From Rhizobium sp. NZLR1 (GTDB taxonomy: Bacteria > Pseudomonadota > Alphaproteobacteria > Rhizobiales > Rhizobiaceae), in NCBI RefSeq assembly GCF_017357385.1, contig NZ_CP071633.1:496001-560000 (forward strand): a stretch of DNA of 64,000 bases, read 5' to 3'. The notes beneath the pieces are model-generated. The model was not told the origin of the DNA and did no database searches. It saw only the letters and a program-made list of their open reading frames with translations. Numbering within the stretch: the stretch's first letter is position 1; each line of letters starts with the position of its first letter. Positions 25,669-34,339 of the stretch are shown piece after piece. The translations under genes were made by a program, and so were the position numbers.

Positions 25669-26352
25669 TCATGCGATTTGGGATTGGGGGGCCGCGCGGC
25701 CTTGGCGCGCGATGCCTGCAAGGACCGCTTTCAGCTTGGAACGCAGGTCGGTGAAGTCGGCAAAGCCGATAAAGGGGATGCCATGGTCGGTGCAGTAATC
25801 GGCGAGCTTGTCCTTGGCGAAGACGAGATCGGCCATGCCGGCAACGCAGAAATCGCTTCGTCCGTCGCCGATATAGATGTGTGGTTCGATGCCCCAAATG
25901 ATCTGGCATTTGCAGACACCCGAACCAGACAGACAGCCGGTCGCCGTGGGCGCGGGCGAAAGGGCGTAGGTCTCGCGGCCGTCGACGAGGCGCCAGGTGA
26001 GGCGGTTGGCAATGACGGGAAGATCGGCAATGCCGTTACGCAGCAGGACGTGACGGATGAAATGGTCGACGCCGTCGGAAACGACGCTCACCGGCAGGCC
26101 GGCCAGGCGGCAATAGTCGAGGAAGGACTTGAAGCCGGGGTCGATCGCGACCGTATCGAGGAATGCGCCTAGTTCGCCGCGGCTAGCTCGGATGAGGGCA
26201 ATCTGCCGGCGCATGCAATCGGCCGATCCGATCAGGCCGTCCTTCCATTGCTTTTCGATCTCTTCCCATTCGGGATCGGCAAAGTGCGACAGTACGATGT
26301 CCGTCACGTCCTGAATGGAAATCGTGCCGTCAAAATCGGAGAAGACCTGCAT
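25669..26352 (-). CDS. HAD-IB phosphatase, MtnX/SerB-like
   Basis: A 227-residue HAD-IB hydrolase. Motif I is MQVFSDFDGTIS with both aspartates (D6, D8), motif II is PVSVVSDGVDHF, and motif IV is IYIGDGRSDFCVAG followed by VFAKDKLADYC. A cysteine cluster GSGVCKCQIIWG sits where MtnX-type phosphatases carry a similar CxxCK-like loop. The ATG at 26352 follows GAAAGGG. It is the first gene of the nine-gene operon, 169 bases after the sensor kinase stop. A phosphomonoester of the pathway is the likely substrate. Confidence 0.88.
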   Translation of the reverse strand: MQVFSDFDGTISIQDVTDIVLSHFADPEWEEIEKQWKDGLIGSADCMRRQIALIRASRGELGAFLDTVAIDPGFKSFLDYCRLAGLPVSVVSDGVDHFIRHVLLRNGIADLPVIANRLTWRLVDGRETYALSPAPTATGCLSGSGVCKCQIIWGIEPHIYIGDGRSDFCVAGMADLVFAKDKLADYCTDHGIPFIGFADFTDLRSKLKAVLAGIARQGRAAPQSQIA

Positions 26353-26521
26353 CAAATGCCCTTTCGAACTCTCTGCGGCGGTGTTTACCGGGCGTCGATG
26401 AGGCAGGACTGAAGGGAAAATGATGCGAAAATGAAATATGCGGGACGCCGCGTCCTGAAATGCCTGCGCCGCGCTTTGAGAGCGTGGTTCTACAGGCTTC
26501 GATCGGGATCGGGAGGAGGGT

Positions 26522-27898
26522 TCAGGTCTTCGGCAGTCCCAGCTCAACCCGCAAGCCGTGCCCCCAGACCGGTGTGGAAAGCTTCACCGATGCGGCAAGA
26601 CGATCCGCCGTGTCGGCGACAATGGCAAGCCCGAGGCCGGCGCCCTCGGCGCTGAGGGTGTCGAGTCGATAGAAGCGCTTGAAGACGGCCTCACGTTCAT
26701 CGGGCGGAATTCCCTGTCCGCTGTCACTGATTGAAATCAGCCAGAAGTCGGCCTCCGGGGCGAGAACCACCTCGATCCGACCGCCGGGTGGGGTGTACTT
26801 TATCGCGTTGTCCAGGAGGTTGCCGACCATCATCTGCAGCAGCGATGCGTCCGTACTCACCTCGGCCGATTCAGGACCGACCAAAGAGACGTCGAGCTTG
26901 CGGCTGGTGATGATGTTGCCGACTTCCGCGAGCGTCGATGCCATCAGATGGTAGAGACGAACAGGCATCGGATTTAGGGGATGGTGGCTAACCCTCGCAA
27001 GGCGCAGCAATTGCTCAATCAGATGGGTTGCCCGGTTGTTGCTGGTAACCAGATCGGCAATGATCGCCTTGCGCTCCTGTTCGTCGTCGGTGCCATCCAG
27101 CATCTGCAAGAGCAGTTTGACGCTTGCTTGCGGCGTGCGCAGTTGATGGGCGGCAAGATCCGAAAAGCGCCTTTCCAGCGTCAGCGACCGCCCGAGCTTG
27201 CCGAGAAGCTGATTGACTGAGCGGCCGAGCGGCAGGAGATCCCTGGGCAGATCGCCGACCGGTATTTCTGAAAGGTCGTCCGGGGAACGGGTTCGAATCT
27301 GGTGGACCAGTCCATGGATGGTGCGCAGGCCGCTATTGATGCCGAGCCAGATCAAGAAGCCGATCACCGGTACTAGGACGAGCAATGGAAAGAAGAGGTT
27401 CAACAAGATGTTGGATACCAGTGTCTGGCGTAGCGAGATCTTCTCGCCGACTTCCATGACGATTCCGGAATCCGGGATCGGCAGCGAATAGACGCGCCAG
27501 TCCTCGTTACGATAGCTCAGGTTCGTGAAACCCGCCTGCTGGTGTGGCACGTCGGACTGAAAGGCAGTGCTGCTGAAGAACATGATCTTGCCGTCTACCC
27601 AGGCGCGGAACATGTGCGCGTCGGCGTAGTCGTCAGCATCCTCATTAAAGGCGAGCTGATTATCCATGCTGAAATCGATATCGTCGACTTGTTGCGGCGT
27701 GCGGTCGAGCGAATGTTGCAGCCGGTTATGCAACAATCGCCACAAGACGTTTGCATCGTTGATGAGCTGCGCATCGTAGATGTTGTTGATCTCGCGTGTG
27801 GCGCTGTTGAAGGCGAAAGCGCCGATCACTATAATCGTCACCACTACGACAGGTGCGATCCTGAAGAAAATCTTGCGTGTGAGGGTTGACTGGCTCAT
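26522..27898 (-). CDS. Sensor histidine kinase (QseC/TctE-like)
   Basis: A 458-residue membrane kinase. Transmembrane helices are at about 10-30 and 165-188, enclosing a periplasmic sensor of about 130 residues. HAMP follows, the H-box is SDLAAHQLRTPQ (H251), the N-box is NLLDNAIKYTPPGG, and the ATP lid includes DSGQGIPPDE and GAGLGLAIVAD. The start overlaps the response regulator stop as ATGA. The gene runs directly toward the nine-gene operon, and this pair is the obvious candidate regulator. The periplasmic signal is unknown; the kinase class includes sensors of cations and antimicrobial peptides. Confidence 0.92.
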   Translation of the reverse strand: MSQSTLTRKIFFRIAPVVVVTIIVIGAFAFNSATREINNIYDAQLINDANVLWRLLHNRLQHSLDRTPQQVDDIDFSMDNQLAFNEDADDYADAHMFRAWVDGKIMFFSSTAFQSDVPHQQAGFTNLSYRNEDWRVYSLPIPDSGIVMEVGEKISLRQTLVSNILLNLFFPLLVLVPVIGFLIWLGINSGLRTIHGLVHQIRTRSPDDLSEIPVGDLPRDLLPLGRSVNQLLGKLGRSLTLERRFSDLAAHQLRTPQASVKLLLQMLDGTDDEQERKAIIADLVTSNNRATHLIEQLLRLARVSHHPLNPMPVRLYHLMASTLAEVGNIITSRKLDVSLVGPESAEVSTDASLLQMMVGNLLDNAIKYTPPGGRIEVVLAPEADFWLISISDSGQGIPPDEREAVFKRFYRLDTLSAEGAGLGLAIVADTADRLAASVKLSTPVWGHGLRVELGLPKT

Positions 27899-28551
27899 CG
27901 CTCGATCATGTAACCGATGCCACGGATCGATTTGATGAAATCGGTTCCGAGCTTCTTGCGCAGATTGTAGATCGTCACCTCGATGGCATTGCTTTCGACG
28001 GTGCTGTTGGCATCATAGAGAGCGTATTCGATATCGTTCTTCGTCACATAGCGACCGCTTCGCTCCATCAGGAGCTTGAGCAGGTGAAATTCCTTGGCCG
28101 TGGTGTGAACCTGCAGACTGCCCTTGCGCGCCACCATCGCCGCCGGATCCACCTCGATATCACCGCACCGCAAGATGCTTTCGGCCCGGCCTTCGCGGCG
28201 ACGGATGAGGGCGCGCAGGCGTGCAAGCAATTCGTCAAGGTCAAAGGGTTTGATCAGATAGTCGTCGGCGCCCTCGTCGAGCCCTTCCACCTTCTGCCTG
28301 ACGGCATCGAGCGCTGTCAGGAGCAGGACCGGGACCGTGTTACCCTTCCGCCTTATGCCTTTGAGGACGCCGATGCCGCCTAGAACCGGAAGGTTGATGT
28401 CGAGGATGACGGCTGCAAATTGCGAGTGCTCCGCGGCTTCGAGACCTGACTGGCCGTCGCGCATCCAGTCGACTCCATAGGCATGTTTCTCCAGCGCCCT
28501 CTTCAGCGATGAGCCGAGAATGCTGTCGTCTTCAACAAGCAGAATACGCAC
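27895..28551 (-). CDS. OmpR family response regulator
   Basis: A 218-residue two-domain regulator. The receiver domain has the acidic pair in LLVEDD, the phosphorylation site D51 in VILDINLP, and the lysine in YLIKPFD. The C-terminal winged helix (about 125-215) contains TTAKEFHLLKLLM and SNAIEVTIYNLRKKLG. It is co-transcribed with the downstream kinase. Most similar in layout to QseB/PmrA/TctD regulators. It probably activates the operon beginning at 26352. Confidence 0.93.
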   Translation of the reverse strand: MRILLVEDDSILGSSLKRALEKHAYGVDWMRDGQSGLEAAEHSQFAAVILDINLPVLGGIGVLKGIRRKGNTVPVLLLTALDAVRQKVEGLDEGADDYLIKPFDLDELLARLRALIRRREGRAESILRCGDIEVDPAAMVARKGSLQVHTTAKEFHLLKLLMERSGRYVTKNDIEYALYDANSTVESNAIEVTIYNLRKKLGTDFIKSIRGIGYMIER

Positions 28552-29082
28552 GTTTCCTCCGATTCTCGTGTCGGCATGCTGCCGATGTGAATGGCGATTT
28601 AAAGCATTGTTGTGGCAGGTGGTGACGGAAACGATCGCGCCCAGATCACAATCTCAAGCCAGCAGCAGACTCGACCTTGTGCTCAGTCGATGCATAGAAA
28701 GGCCCCAAGGTGCGGCGCCAAGGCGTATTGCCTATAAGCTCGTACCAAGAACAATCTATAAATACGCATATCGAATGCGACGTTTTCCATAACAGGCGGG
28801 GTCGCAGAAGTTTGTGGACTCTCACCGGCGACGAAGCGCGATATAGGTGGCACCGTTGCCATGTTGCTTCATCCGGAGGAATGTGGCGTGTTATCTATTT
28901 GAACTAACTGGCAGAGTCTTGTGGCCAGCTGCAAAACGACTTTATCGGCCGGCAGGAAGATGGCTGTCCGCCATTGACCCGCGAGGTGGTCGACAGCGCA
29001 TTTGACGGACGCTGCTGGTGCCTGCAGGTTCCTCGTGCACATCGATTTCCGAACTCTCCTGGACTAAACACGGACACTAATC
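28552..29082. other. 531-base divergent intergenic region, no gene recognised
   Basis: Between the leftward response regulator and the rightward COG4280 gene. Short open frames exist (for example a 65-codon frame at 28710-28907) but none has a ribosome binding site, homology I recognise, or typical codon use. It must contain the promoters of both flanking units. Confidence 0.6.
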
Positions 29083-29835
29083 ATGACAACAATAACAAGT
29101 ATCATCTCCACCGTGACAGCAGCCTTTCTAGGCTCCTTCGTGGAGGTCGTCGAAGCGTTCACCATTATCCTTGCGGTCGGCGTGACCCAGAGTTGGCGGC
29201 CGGCCTTCATGGGCATGGGCCTGGCGCTTGTCGTTCTCGCCGTTCTGGTGCTGGTCTTCGGGCCGCTGCTCGGCCTCATCCCGATCGACATTATGCAATT
29301 CGTCATCGGCACGCTGCTGATTCTGTTCGGCCTGCGCTGGCTGAGAAAAGCCATTTTGCGTGCTTCTGGTTTCATCGCCCTGCATGACGAGGAAATGGCA
29401 TTTGCCGAGGAGACGGGCAGCCTTCGTCGGCAGGCGGACAACCGCAGGGCAGACTTTCTGGCCGGCGTTGTAGCATTCAAGGCCGTCCTGCTCGAAGGGG
29501 TGGAGGTGGTGTTCATTGTGATCGCCACCGGCGCACGGCCCGGCATGCTCGGCTATGCGAGCCTGGGGGCGTTGGCGGCCTGCCTTCTCGTTCTCCTTAT
29601 CGGCCTTTTCGTCCACAAGCCGCTCTCGACCGTTCCGGAAAACACGCTCAAACTCGTGGTTGGCCTGATGCTGAGTGCATTTGGTATTTTCTGGGTGGGG
29701 GAAGGCATCGGCACGGATTGGCCGGGGGCCGATCTCTCGCTGCTGCCGATCTTCGGGGTATTGGCGCTCTTCTCGTTGGTGGCCGTCAAAGTGCTTCGCC
29801 GGTACCACAACGCGCATATGGAACCTGCCCAATGA
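29083..29835 (+). CDS. COG4280-type polytopic membrane protein
   Basis: A 250-residue membrane protein with six to seven hydrophobic segments and an internal duplication. The first repeat contains FLGSFVEVVEAFTIILAVG, the second FKAVLLEGVEVVFIVIATG, each with an E-x-x-E signature in a transmembrane helix. This layout matches the uncharacterised COG4280 family and recalls the TMEM165/GDT1 cation exchangers, where paired acidic motifs bind Mn or Ca. A cation transport role is inference. The stop overlaps the next gene as ATGA, so the two proteins are made together. Confidence 0.75.
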   Translation: MTTITSIISTVTAAFLGSFVEVVEAFTIILAVGVTQSWRPAFMGMGLALVVLAVLVLVFGPLLGLIPIDIMQFVIGTLLILFGLRWLRKAILRASGFIALHDEEMAFAEETGSLRRQADNRRADFLAGVVAFKAVLLEGVEVVFIVIATGARPGMLGYASLGALAACLLVLLIGLFVHKPLSTVPENTLKLVVGLMLSAFGIFWVGEGIGTDWPGADLSLLPIFGVLALFSLVAVKVLRRYHNAHMEPAQ

Positions 29836-30053
29836 ACATTCTCAAAATCGCAATCCACGAACTCGTCGGCATGTTCATAGACGACGGCGCACTGGCCCTT
29901 TTGGCGCTAGTCCTGATCATCGCCGTCGGCTTTTCAGTGAAATGGGGGCTGCTCGGCGGCTCAATCGGCGCCGGCATACTGATCATCGGATGCCTGCTGA
30001 TCCTGGCCGAGAGCGTCGCGCGGGCTGCGAGGCGGAAATTCATGCACAAGTGA
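29832..30053 (+). CDS. Small two-helix membrane protein coupled to the COG4280 gene
   Basis: A 73-residue protein starting MNILKIAIHELVGMF. Two hydrophobic segments, ALALLALVLIIAVGF and LGGSIGAGILIIGCLLILA, are followed by a basic tail ARRKFMHK. The ATGA overlap with the upstream gene supports translation and a partnership. I do not recognise the family; it may be an accessory subunit or stabiliser of the COG4280 protein. Confidence 0.7.
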   Translation: MNILKIAIHELVGMFIDDGALALLALVLIIAVGFSVKWGLLGGSIGAGILIIGCLLILAESVARAARRKFMHK

Positions 30054-30193
30054 TGGCCCTATGAAATTTGGAAGGACTCTACCAACTCAGCTCTCCGACA
30101 AGTCTCATCGGCTGTGCCATCTTTTCTTTAATGCTAGGAGCAGACATCTCTAACGTCGCGACATTCCCGGGTGATTTGTAGTAGTGTCCTCCT

Positions 30194-30862
30194 ATGAAAA
30201 TCCTGCTCGTCGAAGACAATCATGAGTTGGCGGCGTGGCTTGGCAAGGCCCTCAAGCAGGCGAACTATGCGGTCGATATCGCACATGATGGCGAAGACGC
30301 GGGGCATCTCCTGAAGGTAGCGGAGTATGCCGTCGTCATTCTCGATCTGTCGCTTCCGAAAATTGACGGAATGACGCTGCTCAAGGGGCTCCGACAAGCC
30401 GGCAACAAGGTCCCCGTTATCATCCTCACCGCCAATGCCAGCCTCGACGGCAGGGTCGCCGGACTGGATGGCGGCGCGGACGATTATCTTGCCAAGCCTT
30501 TTGAAATAGCGGAGCTGGAGGCCCGCATCCGCGCGCTTGTCCGGCGCGGCCATGACCGGGCAGCGCCCCAGATAGCCATCGGAGACCTAATTTTCGACGG
30601 CGGCACGCGCCAGTTCACTCTGGCGGGCGAGACGCTGGTTCTAACGCCGCGAGAACATGCGGTACTCGAACTCCTTGTCCTGAAGGTCGGCACGACGGTC
30701 GCAAAGGCAACATTGTCGGAAAGCGTCTTCGGCTTCGACGACACGGCGGACGCAAGCGCGATCGAAATCTACGTGCATCGCGTGCGCAAGAAACTCGAGG
30801 GCAGCTCCGCCCAGATTGCAACGCTCCGTGGCCTTGGCTACATGTTGCGCCATGCTGGGTGA
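30194..30862 (+). CDS. OmpR family response regulator (orphaned)
   Basis: A 222-residue regulator with LLVEDN, phosphorylation site D51 in VILDLSLPKIDG, KPFEI, and a C-terminal winged helix ending EIYVHRVRKKLEGSSAQIATLRGLGY (seen as short motifs). TctD/QseB-like. A cognate kinase should follow directly, but only decayed remains of one are present from 30859. It may be served by another kinase or be a relic still under selection. The 140-base gap to the preceding membrane genes leaves room for its own promoter. Confidence 0.9.
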   Translation: MKILLVEDNHELAAWLGKALKQANYAVDIAHDGEDAGHLLKVAEYAVVILDLSLPKIDGMTLLKGLRQAGNKVPVIILTANASLDGRVAGLDGGADDYLAKPFEIAELEARIRALVRRGHDRAAPQIAIGDLIFDGGTRQFTLAGETLVLTPREHAVLELLVLKVGTTVAKATLSESVFGFDDTADASAIEIYVHRVRKKLEGSSAQIATLRGLGYMLRHAG

Positions 30863-31100
30863 AAATGCCAAAATTCTCGAAAAAGACGCCTGGCAACCAT
30901 CCACCTGCTCTACGCAAGCCTGCGCATCCAGCTGTTGACATGGGTCTTTCTGACCTCATCGGCCTCGCGAACCGCACAAATCTCTACCTCAGCTTCCTCA
31001 CAGTCAATGCGACGGCCCACCTTATCTTCGACCAGACATTGATGGCTTCGGCGCGCGTCATTGCCGATGGTGTCACCGTCGATGAAGCGGGAGCAGCGCA
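30859..31100 (+). pseudogene. Remnant of a TctE-like histidine kinase N-terminus
   Basis: Directly after the response regulator, three frames carry consecutive pieces of a kinase N-terminus: LYASLRIQLLTWVFL (first transmembrane helix) in one frame, then LIGLANRTNLYLSF and HLIFDQTLMASARVIADGV in another. These match the start of TctE/QseC-type kinases. No transmembrane helix 2, HAMP or kinase core follows; the sequence ends near 31140 in unrelated DNA and a terminator. The gene is broken. Confidence 0.65.
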
Positions 31101-31173
31101 GATCGCCGGAGGGCTACTGCTGACCGTCAGAATTCCGGCCGTCACACACTGATCGAACAGATCCTGCCAATAT

Positions 31174-31205
31174 AAAACACCGGCGCCGAAGGGCGTCGGT
31201 GTTTT
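31174..31205. terminator. Bidirectional intrinsic terminator
   Basis: AAAACACCGGCGCC at 31174-31187 pairs with GGCGTCGGTGTTTT at 31192-31205 (one G-T wobble) around a 4-base loop. The A-run on one side and T-run on the other allow termination in both directions. It separates the kinase remnant from the convergent ABC permease gene. Confidence 0.8.
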
Positions 31206-31226
31206 AAGCTGCCATCCATAGCAGGA

Positions 31227-32108
31227 TCATTGAATATCGAGGCTCTGCTGCGGGCGCCACTTCGCCAAGCGGTTTTCGATCTGCGTCATGATGAATTCAG
31301 CGATCAGCGTTACGATCATCACAAGGACGATGGCGGCATACATGCCTGCTGCGTCGAAGGTACCTTTGGCGATTGAAATCAGCTGGCCGATGCCGAAGCG
31401 AGCGCCGACGAATTCGCCGACGATAGCGCCGATGATGGCAAAGCCGAAGGAGACGTGAAGGCTCGCAAAAATCCAGCTCATGGCCGAAGGAACGATCACG
31501 GCCCGCGTGACGTGCCAATCAGAAGCACCAAGGATCCTCGCATTGGCGATCATGTTGCGGTCGGCTTCACGAACTCCCTGGAACGCATTGGCGAACACGA
31601 CGAAGAATACCATGATGAAGGCAAGCGCCACTTTGGATGGCAGGCCAAGGCCGAGGATCATGATGAAGATCGGTGCCAGAACCACTCGCGGGATGGAATT
31701 GATCGCCTTGATATAGACCGACAGAACATCCGACAGAAAACGGTTGCGACCGAGGCTTACACCGACGATGACACCGGTAATGGAGCCGCAGAAGAATCCG
31801 ATCAGAGCCTCTTCCATCGTCACCCAAAGGTTATACCAGAGTGAACCTTCACTGGTGCCGTTGACCGCCCAATCATAGAGACGGAAGATAATGTCGCTCG
31901 GGCTGGAGTAGAAAAACGGATCGATCCAAAGCAGGTTGGATGACAGCTGCCAGAGTGCCACAACCGCGACGAAGATCCCGATCTGCAGCGACAGAACCTG
32001 CTGCTTACGTCTCTTGATCGCGCCAAGCGCGGCGGCTTCGATTTCGGAATCCGATGTGCCGGGGCGAAAGACGACGGCCGGCACGTTGTCTGCGGTAATG
32101 TTTGCCAT
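31227..32108 (-). CDS. ABC transporter permease, NitT/TauT (SsuC-like) family
   Basis: A 293-residue permease starting MANITADNVPAV at 32108 after AAGGAG. It has about six transmembrane helices and the BPD_transp_1 coupling loop (VREADRNMIANARILGASDWHVT). Helices such as FFCGSITGVIVGVSLG and FAIIGAIVGEFVGARFG match SsuC/TauC. With the ATPase and binding protein genes it forms a three-gene leftward importer. Such importers take up sulfonates, taurine, nitrate, pyrimidine precursors or riboflavin; nothing here fixes which. Confidence 0.92.
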   Translation of the reverse strand: MANITADNVPAVVFRPGTSDSEIEAAALGAIKRRKQQVLSLQIGIFVAVVALWQLSSNLLWIDPFFYSSPSDIIFRLYDWAVNGTSEGSLWYNLWVTMEEALIGFFCGSITGVIVGVSLGRNRFLSDVLSVYIKAINSIPRVVLAPIFIMILGLGLPSKVALAFIMVFFVVFANAFQGVREADRNMIANARILGASDWHVTRAVIVPSAMSWIFASLHVSFGFAIIGAIVGEFVGARFGIGQLISIAKGTFDAAGMYAAIVLVMIVTLIAEFIMTQIENRLAKWRPQQSLDIQ

Positions 32109-32118
32109 GCTTGTCTCC

Positions 32119-32937
32119 TTATGCAGCTTCGCTGGAACGGCGATAGCTGGCCTCGACCTCCTGGCGGAGATCCTCCCAGATCGCCTTGCAATAGTCGATG
32201 AAGCGGGGCTCGTAGCGAATTTCCGACACGACACGCGGGCGCGGAAGATCGATCGTGTAGACGGACTTGACCGTGGCTGGGCCGGCTGTCAGCACATAAA
32301 CCTTGTCGGCAAGCGCGACGGCTTCCTCCAGATCATGGGTCACGAAAACGACCGAAGCCTTTCGTTCCGCCCACAGTCTCAGCAATTCCTCGTGCATCAC
32401 GGTGCGGGTCTGCACGTCGAGCGCCGAGAAGGGTTCATCCATCAACAGGATTTCCGGCTCGTTGATGAAGGTTTGCGCCAGCGCGACACGCTTACGCATT
32501 CCACCCGAGAGCTGATGCGGATAGTGATGCACAAACTTTGAAAGGCCGACGCGCTGAAGCCAGCGCTTGGCGCTATCTTCTGCTTCCTTCCTGCTCTTGC
32601 CGCGAAATAGGGGGCCGGCCATAACGTTGTCGATGACATTCCTCCAGGGAAAGAGCGCGTCCGTCTGGAAGACGAAGCCAACGCGCGGATCGATACCATC
32701 GACCGGTCCGCCCATCAGCCTGACCTCGCCGGAACTGGGCCGCGCAAGCCCCGTTACCAGGTTAAGCGTGGTAGATTTGCCGCAGCCAGTCGGGCCAACG
32801 ACAGCGACGAATTCGCCTTCTTCCACGGACATGGTGAAATCGCGCAACGCTGTCAGCGACTTGCCTGTCGGAGAGACAAAGCGCCTGCTGACATTGAGAA
32901 GCTCGATTGCCGGCTTCCGAATGTGGATGTCTGACAT
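32119..32937 (-). CDS. ABC transporter ATP-binding protein, NitT/TauT (SsuB-like) family
   Basis: A 272-residue ATPase starting MSDIHIRKPAIELL. Walker A is VVGPTGCGKSTT, the Q-loop GFVFQTDALFPWR, the signature HQLSGGMRKRVALAQ, Walker B ILLMDEPFSALD, and the switch histidine FVTHDLEEAV. All are intact. It lies 10 bases upstream of the permease gene and 94 bases after the binding-protein gene, in the order binding protein, ATPase, permease. Confidence 0.93.
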   Translation of the reverse strand: MSDIHIRKPAIELLNVSRRFVSPTGKSLTALRDFTMSVEEGEFVAVVGPTGCGKSTTLNLVTGLARPSSGEVRLMGGPVDGIDPRVGFVFQTDALFPWRNVIDNVMAGPLFRGKSRKEAEDSAKRWLQRVGLSKFVHHYPHQLSGGMRKRVALAQTFINEPEILLMDEPFSALDVQTRTVMHEELLRLWAERKASVVFVTHDLEEAVALADKVYVLTAGPATVKSVYTIDLPRPRVVSEIRYEPRFIDYCKAIWEDLRQEVEASYRRSSEAA

Positions 32938-33031
32938 TGGTTTTTCCTGACGCGCGCCGGTAAGGCTCGCCTGCGAAGCCGAGGACATGCCCGCCCCCGG
33001 CGAATGTGCCGGAGGCGGTTCTGAAAGCCGC

Positions 33032-34045
33032 CTACATGACCTTCTTGACGAATTCCGTGGTGTAGGTCTTCGAAAGATCGATCTGCTTTCCCTGCATATT
33101 CTTCGAGAAGGAAGAAAGAACAGAGAGAACGGTCTTCGGACCATCTTCCGGCATCACGCCATCGGCGGTAAACATCGCCTTACCTTCGTCGAGCGCTTTG
33201 ACGTAACCTTCCTTGTCGCCGACATAATAGTCCTTCGGCATCTTGTCGGCGATCTCGGCGCCGGAATGCGTATTGATGAAGCGCAGTGTCTTCACGAAGG
33301 CATTGGCAAGCTTCTGGGTATCGTCCTTGTGGGCATCGACCCAGGAAGTTTCCATGTAGAGCGAGGCTGCGGGGTAGGTACCGCCAAGGGCCTGGCGTGC
33401 ACCATCCATCGTGCGCATGTCGACGAGGACGGTTGCTTCCTTGGTCTTCAGAAGACGGGAGATCGTCGGCTCGGTCGTCATGCCCACCTGGATTGCATCC
33501 TGCTGCATGGCGGCGATAAAGGTCGCGCCAGCACCGACCGGAACGGAGGTGACGTCGCCGGACTTCAGGCCGGCCTTGTTGGCCATGTACTGGGTCAAAA
33601 AATTAGTCGAGGAACCAAGACCGGTGACCCCGGCGCTATGACCCTTGAAGTCCGCGACGGACTTGATTTCCGGATGCTTGGCCGAGACGAGTTCGACTTC
33701 GCCCGGAGCCTGGCTGAACTGGACGACCGATTCGACGAACTTGCCCTTCGCCTGCAGGTCGACGCAATGGTCATAGAAGCCGACAACGCCCTGGACCGCG
33801 CCGGCCAGAAGCTGGTTCTCCGCATCAACGCCGGCCGGTTCGTTCAGAAGCTCGACATCGAGGCCTTCATCCTTGAAGTAACCGAGGCCTTCAGCCAGTT
33901 TTGCGGGTAGATAGATCTGCTTTTCGTAGCCGCCGACCATCAGCGTGATCTTGCCGGCTGCATGCGCAGAATTTGCTGCAAGCATCGACGCGAGCATGAC
34001 GACAGACAGTGCAGCTGAACTGAATAACGTGCGTGTAGAACGCAT
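33032..34045 (-). CDS. ABC transporter substrate-binding protein, NitT/TauT family
   Basis: A 337-residue periplasmic protein with signal peptide SAALSVVMLASMLAANSAHA cleaved near residue 29. The mature part contains KLAEGLGYFKDEGLDVEL, LLAGAVQGVVGFYDHCVDLQ and VTGLGSSTNFLTQYMA, typical of NMT1/THI5-like and SsuA-type binding proteins. The start at 34045 follows a strong GGAGGAG site. About 290 bases upstream, shared with a kinase fragment, contain no gene and must hold the promoter. The ligand is not identifiable. Confidence 0.9.
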   Translation of the reverse strand: MRSTRTLFSSAALSVVMLASMLAANSAHAAGKITLMVGGYEKQIYLPAKLAEGLGYFKDEGLDVELLNEPAGVDAENQLLAGAVQGVVGFYDHCVDLQAKGKFVESVVQFSQAPGEVELVSAKHPEIKSVADFKGHSAGVTGLGSSTNFLTQYMANKAGLKSGDVTSVPVGAGATFIAAMQQDAIQVGMTTEPTISRLLKTKEATVLVDMRTMDGARQALGGTYPAASLYMETSWVDAHKDDTQKLANAFVKTLRFINTHSGAEIADKMPKDYYVGDKEGYVKALDEGKAMFTADGVMPEDGPKTVLSVLSSFSKNMQGKQIDLSKTYTTEFVKKVM

Positions 34046-34339
34046 GGGGTCTCCTCCTGAGTTTTCGTATCGCACCTACGTCGCCACGATGGCTACGCGC
34101 TCCTCTGCGATAAGGGCGAAGATAGCTGGCCCAAGCTTTCAACCAGCTTTCAGGCGGATCAAGGATGAGAAAAAGGTTCCGACCGAGGCGCAGCGCGTAT
34201 CCGCTGCTGCTCAATTGGGACGCTCGCGCCATCCCGGTGTCGACGACCCTCAACGAAACCTAGATCCGTTGCATTTTCTCACTCAATCATCGTAATCAAT
34301 CCGTTCGCATTCTACCGCATCATACTTGTCAGGCGGGAA

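Noticed and set aside
28710..28907. 65-codon open frame in the gap before the COG4280 gene
   Set aside because: No ribosome binding site, no recognisable motif and atypical composition; treated as chance.
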